21,311 bases of DNA from Hypsibius dujardini (taxonomy: Eukaryota > Tardigrada > Eutardigrada > Parachela > Hypsibiidae): NCBI GenBank assembly GCA_001579985.1, contig LRSR01003984.1, forward strand, positions 1-21,311, in the 5' to 3' direction. Under the pieces are notes generated by a model, which did no database searches, had not been told where the DNA came from, and saw nothing but the letters and a program-made list of their open reading frames with translations. Shown here in pieces: positions 16,655-21,311 of the stretch; position 1 is the stretch's first letter; each line of letters opens with the position of its first letter. The translations under genes were made by a program, and so were the position numbers.

Positions 16655-17101
16655 TAAATTTACTCTAGTATATTTCAAGATCAAATGTCATCTACAATCA
16701 TTCCTCTATGGGTCCTCTCGAAATACCTAGTCAGATTCCAAAACCGCTGGCTAAGGAATTAGGGGGGGGGGTACGGGATGGAATTTTATCTTGAGATAAT
16801 AACCTGTTAGTATAAACGACAAATTGCATGAGGGCTATGCCACGCAATTGACCACTTTCGAAGTTTGTGAACGTAGGTATTCAATCAATTAAGTCAGTTT
16901 TTTTAATTTTGTTGTCAATTTTGTCTTTCTTTTTCTTGTCATCTTTATCCTGAAAGAATTTTGAAACAAAAAACATAAACTGCAACCGTAGTTCACTATA
17001 AAGTATCGATCTCAAAAATCAGTATTTTGATTGATGTTGGGTTCGTTGGGATAGTAAATGGACGGGGCGGGACTATCTTTTATGTAATGATGCTAACAAG
17101 A
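16655..17101. other. Intergenic between the two FFAP-family genes
   Basis: No exon or structured element recognised. It includes a run of nine or more G near 16763. Confidence 0.4.
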
Positions 17102-18174
17102 TTAGTACCGTACGATGTTTAGTATGATTTGCACTGTAGATTTCACCCTCGTAGCTGCAAGAAAGAAAATTTCGATTTCTTCATGTGAATCCATGTGATG
17201 TCGCCTAGATAGGTAGATGCAACACATGGAAAGCTACTGTACTGCCGCGATAGCTTCGCGCCCTGCAAGAGCATTACTTCGTTATCCTAGCCCGTAGTGC
17301 ACGTAAGCTCATGCGCGGATCCACAGGTCTTAGTTTACGGTGGGTCTACTTCTACTTCGCGAAGCTAACGCGACATTACAGTATTTGACACTGAAAAAAC
17401 ATCCATTGCACTGGGACAGGAAGCTGTTCGGCTCACAATTACGATACAACTATACAAAAACCTGGCGACGACCGAAGCCAGATCGCCATAAAAAAACAGC
17501 TTTTACTTAACTTAATTAACTAAAACGTTGAATTACCTGGAGCAAAGAAGACGGATAAAAATGGATGATCTGCAAGGATCTCCGATTTATGGGCAAATAT
17601 CTCCCTCATCAAGTTGATGGAAGCTTCAATGGCTTCCAGGCTGCTATGGACAGGTGATGTACTAATTATGGCCTCGTAAGAATAATCTGTGAAGGCCAGC
17701 GAATATCTGCGAGTTTGGTTCTCCAGCAAACAGTAAAATAAAGGCTGCGTCACCTCATAAGAAGAGGTTGGCGAGTTGGCCAGATTAAAAGAGAAAAAGT
17801 TTATGAACCTTGATGACCGCTGCAATGACGCTCGCGAACGATTATTACGCCGGCAGCTAAGACAGAGTTAAACAGTTGGAAAAACAAAGACTTTGTTCGT
17901 TTTCGGTAGTCGCATCATATTGATAGTTGCAGAAAACAAAACCGATTCAGGAAACTCGATTATAAAGGTAGCTCTGCAAATTAACAGCAACTTCAATCAT
18001 ATTGTGCACTGAGCTGTAGGAATAATAAGGGTTGCTAATCCTTTCAGTAAAAATTTCTTTGTATTCCGTCGCTAGCCACGCTCTGCCCACTTCCGCCAGA
18101 ACAGCCTGCTACGAATTTGGTCTACCTGGAATGCCATATCTCCAGATGAGTGAAATAAAATCCGGTGGAAGCAT
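17102..18174 (-). CDS. Unrecognised gene A, paralogue of B, 5' structure uncertain
   Basis: The best-supported exon is 17819-17537 on the minus strand, reading FINFFSFNLANSPTSSYEV ... YSLAFTDYSYEAIIS ... NLMREIFAHKSEILADH ... SVFFAP and ending at a phase-1 GTAATT donor. Its 3' half aligns with exon 4 of gene B (SSY, TR, FTD, MREI, VFFAP). A final exon 17154-17102 after TTTTCTTTCTTGCAG fits in phase and ends VQIILNIVRY and a stop. A possible first exon, 18174-18126, reads MLPPDFISLIWRYGIP and shares YGIP with exon 3 of gene B. I could not join first and second exons in frame: the acceptor before 17856 gives a plausible continuation that soon stops. Gene A may be a pseudogene, or an exon is missing. 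A mariner sits 12 bp upstream of this ATG. Confidence 0.45.
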
Positions 18175-18187
18175 CTTGCGACCTCTA

Positions 18188-19138
18188 CCGGGTGCGGGGT
18201 ACATTTTGACACGAACTTTGCCTTCTTTTTTATTCACAAAATTTCGTCAAAAAATTACCAAAACATTACAGAAAATAGAGAAATAGGTCTTCTAACGGAA
18301 ACAAAAAAGAATTTACTCAATATGAGAGCCCCTGATCTTCTCCACCTTGCGAATGCGAGACATCCAGGAATCGATGCTGTCCTGAATCGCTTGGTGAGAA
18401 ATTGCCTCCCATTTGTCCTTCAATATCTTGGCCAATCGGTCAAAGCTGGAAATGAGTCCGTGTTTGTTGACACGCTCCTTCCGTTGGATCTACACACAAT
18501 AATCAAGGGGATTGAGACCGGGCTGTTGGGCGGAATATCGGCGTTCCGAATGAAGCATGGCATTTCCTCCTCCAAAAAGGCCTGCACCGTTCCTGCCGCG
18601 AGGCACGGTGCTTCGTCTTGAAACAAAATCGCCGAATTCGCTTCCACCCCGTAAGGAAGGTTCTCCAGCATCGGTTTCAGGCAGTTGTCCTTGTAGGTAT
18701 GCTGGTTGAAGCTGAAACCAGACTTCAAAACAACAAAGGGAGATCGACAGGATAAATAAAATGGAAGGAAACGGCACCAAAAACGATCGCGCACAAAACA
18801 GACGGGAAATTGCTTGAAAAACGTTTTTTGCCTTCCGCCGCACCTTTTCAGCATTTTCTAATGCAAAACGATAAATACTACGTTTTGAGACTTTATCCTG
18901 TAACAAATCTGCACTCTGAGGCACCGAAAACCCTCGGGACAGCCAGGACACACTGAGATTTCGGATCTCCTCACTGATCATCTTCCCGCTCTTTCAAATG
19001 TAAAAACATGAGATTTTCTTTTTGCGTGAGTGAGAGGGGGCTTTTGCCTCTCGATTGAGTGGTCATTCACTCAAATCGGCCTGCGAGCGCGCGCGCTGAT
19101 CTACTTTAATTTTGTGCCAAAATGAACCCCGCACGGGG
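18188..19138 (-). mobile_element. Mariner-like transposon, 951 bp, internally deleted
   Basis: The element is bounded by TA duplications (18186-18187 and 19139-19140). Its terminal inverted repeats are about 28 bp; the left starts CCGGGTGCGGGGTACATTTT, and the right reads CCCGTGCGGGGTTCATTTTG on the other strand. It contains a decayed transposase on the minus strand. At 951 bp it is shorter than the roughly 1.3 kb usual for mariners, matching a missing middle part of the transposase. Confidence 0.9.
18313..18981 (-). pseudogene. Degenerate mariner transposase
   Basis: This is a DDE/D transposase remnant. The N-terminal part (from 18981: MISEEIRNLSVSWLSRGF, then RSIYRFALENAEKV) looks like the helix-turn-helix DNA-binding region. 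In another frame follow LKPMLENLPYGVEAN, AILFQDEAPCLAAGTVQAFL (second catalytic Asp in QDEAP) and IPPNSP. The NPLDYCV motif is in the frame after that and runs into a TAG at 18492-18490 where mariners have Trp. The C-terminal part (RVNKHGLISSFDRL ... SWMSRIRKVEKIRG) resumes to a stop at 18315-18313. The region that should hold the first catalytic Asp is deleted. With at least two frameshifts, one nonsense change and an internal deletion, it cannot encode active enzyme. Confidence 0.9.
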
Positions 19139-19184
19139 TAGGCCTTGCACGCAAAATCAAATGTTGAGCAAGTTAGGCGGCACC

Positions 19185-19192
19185 TTTTTATA
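19185..19192 (-). promoter_or_regulatory. TATA box upstream of the mariner insertion
   Basis: The minus strand reads CTGGTATAAAAAGGTGCC, a near-perfect TATA box, with expected initiation near 19,160. The mariner right end is at 19138. On the far side, an ATG on the same strand (18174) lies 12 bp past the left end. Without the transposon and one TA, TATA-to-ATG spacing would be about 65 bp, so this is probably gene A's original core promoter. No experiment supports this. Confidence 0.5.
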
Positions 19193-20274
19193 CCAGCAAT
19201 TGTTGCACTCAAGTTCCTGACACTGGGACTAGGAATAATCACTTTCCAAGGAGGGACTCAGCAAAATTGGGCAAACCCCTTCTAAAGTCTTCATCTCTGG
19301 CCACTCACTAAACAATCCGCTTGCTGGTGTGATCATAACGGAAACTGTTCAATTTACTTAATAGCTGACACTTTTACTACCTATCGAAATTTACCGGTGT
19401 GACTACGTTCAGCCAACCCAGACATTTTAGACATCCTGCGGCGAGGACATCAGTCAAAATTCTGACTGCTTTTACCTTACACAATGCTGTTAAAAAAGTT
19501 GTTAACCTATTGTTTCGATTAGGGAACTGCACCCTGTAACTCTGGTTTGGTCAACAAAAAAGTCAAGTTACTTAGTACTGCAGGCGACAGAAGTCTTCTA
19601 CAGTGCTCTCTGATGGCCCAAGAAAGCAAATTTAGACCAAATTTACGATAGTCTTATTTGGCAAGTCAGTTATTTGGCAGGCGATTTTGTTTTCTTGACT
19701 GTCTTGAACGGACGGCCTGGATACTTAACGAGGCCGGATTTTATTTTGCAGAGGGCAATCTCATAGTTCTCGATGAGGGTGCCTCTGTCGGGCGAAGGAT
19801 AACCAAGGATGCGTCTGGAAGCCAAGCGGTACGATTATTACATAATACTGTCGGTGCATTTTCACCATTTATGATATGAAGGCGTGACCTCGATGAGGTC
19901 ACTGGATGGGAACAAAATCATTTTACAGACGACGGAAACTGTCGCTGGTGCTACCACTTAAACTTGACGGGACGATTTGTTGAGTTTACTAAAAAGGCGA
20001 CGAATGTCAGGTTAGGGTTCTCCACTGTGTCGATACGTGCGACGACAGCAATTTTACGCAAAAGACCAGCCCATTGTAATCTTCTTTCAAACGAATGCAA
20101 AATAATGACGTACAATTCTCATTCATGACAAAGGTTTTTACTTCCGGTTGACTAGTAGAAACAGCAAAGAACGTGACATGCAAATAATTGCGAGTATGTA
20201 TTAGTAGTCCGACGTAGAGTCCGTTTAGCATTACTCAATGATCATTATTCCCGATTAATTTCTTCGAACCAAAG
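19193..20274. other. Intergenic upstream of the secreted peptide gene
   Basis: No supported exon. The 73-aa plus-strand ORF at 19658-19879 has no splice or family support. The only feature noted is the inverted repeat at 19884-19902. Confidence 0.4.
19884..19902. promoter_or_regulatory. Perfect 8-bp inverted repeat with TGACCT/AGGTCA half-sites
   Basis: GTGACCTC, GAT, GAGGTCAC form an exact palindrome with a 3-nt centre. Read as nuclear-receptor half-sites it is TGACCT-N5-AGGTCA, an everted repeat. It lies 373 bp upstream of the secreted peptide start. Chance occurrence is possible. Confidence 0.35.
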
Positions 20275-20651
20275 ATGTTTCAGACGTTATCCGTTTTCCT
20301 CCTGGTGACCATGATAATTAGTGCAAGTATGTGCCTTTGGAAGGGCGTTGGTTTCTTTTCACTTCACCTTTTAATATGATTTAATAATCTTCCATTCACC
20401 TGTTTGTTTCTGTAGATTGTGCACCTGTCCTGAAGACCCGCGGGAAACGCAGCAGTACAATCCTGAGCGCACTGGAAGGAGCGGCATTGGGTGCCATCGT
20501 GGGTGGGATTGTCCCTGGCGTGTCGGCCAAGCAGGGAGCTGCAGCGGGTGCGGCGCTTGGTGGTGGAACCAGCTACTTCATGAACCGAAAAAAGACAACT
20601 ACTACCATGTCCAGCTACTACAATAACAACGGTGATGACACCAGCCAATAA
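20275..20651 (+). CDS. Small secreted glycine-zipper peptide precursor, 95 aa
   Basis: Exon 1 (20275-20326) encodes MFQTLSVFLLVTMIISA, a typical signal-peptide core, up to a GTATGT donor. Exon 2 (20416-20651) follows CTGTAG in phase 1. After the predicted signal cleavage near residues 17-19 comes a short stretch ending RGKR at 26-29, a furin/prohormone-type site. Then come two Gly/Ala-rich hydrophobic segments with GxxxG spacing (Gly39, 43, 47 and Gly48, 52, then Gly58, 62, 66) separated by PGVSAKQ, and a polar tail with MNRKK, a run of four Thr and YYNNNGDD. This looks like a paired glycine-zipper hairpin that could insert in or associate with membranes. It might be an antimicrobial-type peptide, a matrix component or a neuropeptide precursor. 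No known family was recognised. Confidence 0.7.
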
Positions 20652-21169
20652 GCACTCTCTAAAGATCTTTGCGAACTTTAAGCTTCCGTTTACATTATAG
20701 CAAATTTCATTAACTAAAGGGCCATTCCATTTTCGCGCATAGTTTCGTTGATTTGTCTGCCGTTATTGTCCAGCCTCCACATACCAGCTTTCCTGGTGGT
20801 TAAGTATCCCAAGGCTATCGACTACCGTGTTACCATTTTACGTAGTAATGTTCGTTACCCATCTACCATATACTCGGTCTTGCAAAATGAAAACAAGGTC
20901 CGCAAATAGTTTGATGAATCCATCGACCTATTCAATCCCTTGTCATGTGATTCTGTTTCTCGTTTTCTGCAGACGTCAGCTTTCCACTTTCCAGTACTAT
21001 TTGTTTCGAAGGCAGTAGTACTTGCTTACTTCCTTCAGACCGAAATACCACAGCAAGGAATCCGGGCTGGCTGGCAGTAGTCTTCATTCACTCGCAAATA
21101 GCAGACGTTGGGATATCTTTTCGCACTCCGTTGTTGCCACAGTCCTTTGAACTAGGTAATACATGTAAA
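20652..21169. other. 3' flank of the peptide gene, nothing recognised
   Basis: No AATAAA close to the stop and no supported exon. The 63-aa plus-strand ORF at 20827-21018 has no other support. Confidence 0.4.
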
Positions 21170-21311
21170 ATGGAGTTGCTGGTTCGGATTTTACTGTATG
21201 TAAGTAACGCCATGCCATCTACAAAGTTTGGCGCACAAGGTCAGTATCTGGACGGATCGCGCACCGAAACGCTGAGCATTTGCATAGCGACTATTATCAT
21301 TGTCACGATGT
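21170..21311 (+). CDS. Possible first exon of a membrane or secreted protein (partial)
   Basis: An ATG at 21170 in good context (AAAATGG) opens a frame that stays open to the window edge: MELLVRILLY at the start and a hydrophobic stretch ICIATIIIVTM at the end. A perfect donor (GTAAGT) occurs right after MELLVRILLY, so the exon may instead end there as a signal-peptide exon. Family unknown. The gene continues outside the window. Confidence 0.3.
   Translation, partial: MELLVRILLYVSNAMPSTKFGAQGQYLDGSRTETLSICIATIIIVTM

Noticed and set aside
18322-18621. 99-aa plus-strand ORF
   Set aside because: It is antisense to the mariner transposase remnant.

Overview
This is a eukaryotic, almost certainly metazoan, nuclear window. 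The recognisable genes are animal-type housekeeping genes split by short GT-AG introns (about 55-650 bp), set among degraded DNA transposons, microsatellites and AT-rich intergenic DNA. The phylum cannot be proven from the sequence. Compact introns, several unrecognised small genes and a plant/bacterial-type glycosyltransferase would fit a small ecdysozoan (a tardigrade is my guess) or a similar invertebrate.

Left third (1-6000): the 5' part of CHMP3/Vps24 (ESCRT-III, minus strand) lies head-to-head with a complete eight-exon Ykt6 (R-SNARE, plus strand). Only 251 bp separate the two start codons. Ykt6 is followed by an overlapping, unrecognised two-exon ORF. A five-exon uridine-cytidine kinase comes next, with a long low-complexity N-terminus. 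A Tc1/mariner-type MITE sits in its last intron, starting three bases after the splice junction.

Middle (6000-13600): a sparse region with a small MITE and an uninterrupted 451-aa UDP-glycosyltransferase (7903-9258) carrying a perfect 44-residue PSPG box. After it come two candidate minus-strand genes of two exons each (9664-10610 and 11654-12208), a hAT-like MITE inside the first one's intron, and a mirror-symmetric fold-back repeat of about 1.9 kb (about 11085-12955) containing TCCG-type microsatellites.

Right third (13600-21311): three minus-strand genes of unknown family. The one at 13614-14354 repeats one motif at the start of two exons and has a frame break in an A-run. The other two (15537-16479 and 17102-18174) share a conserved exon ending in FFAP and look like tandem paralogues. 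A decayed 951-bp mariner with intact TA target duplications sits between the apparent TATA box and the start codon of the rightmost paralogue. The window ends with a small secreted glycine-zipper peptide gene (20275-20651) and the possible first exon of another gene.

All exon borders were read by eye from splice signals, reading frame and, where possible, remembered family sequences. No transcript evidence was available.
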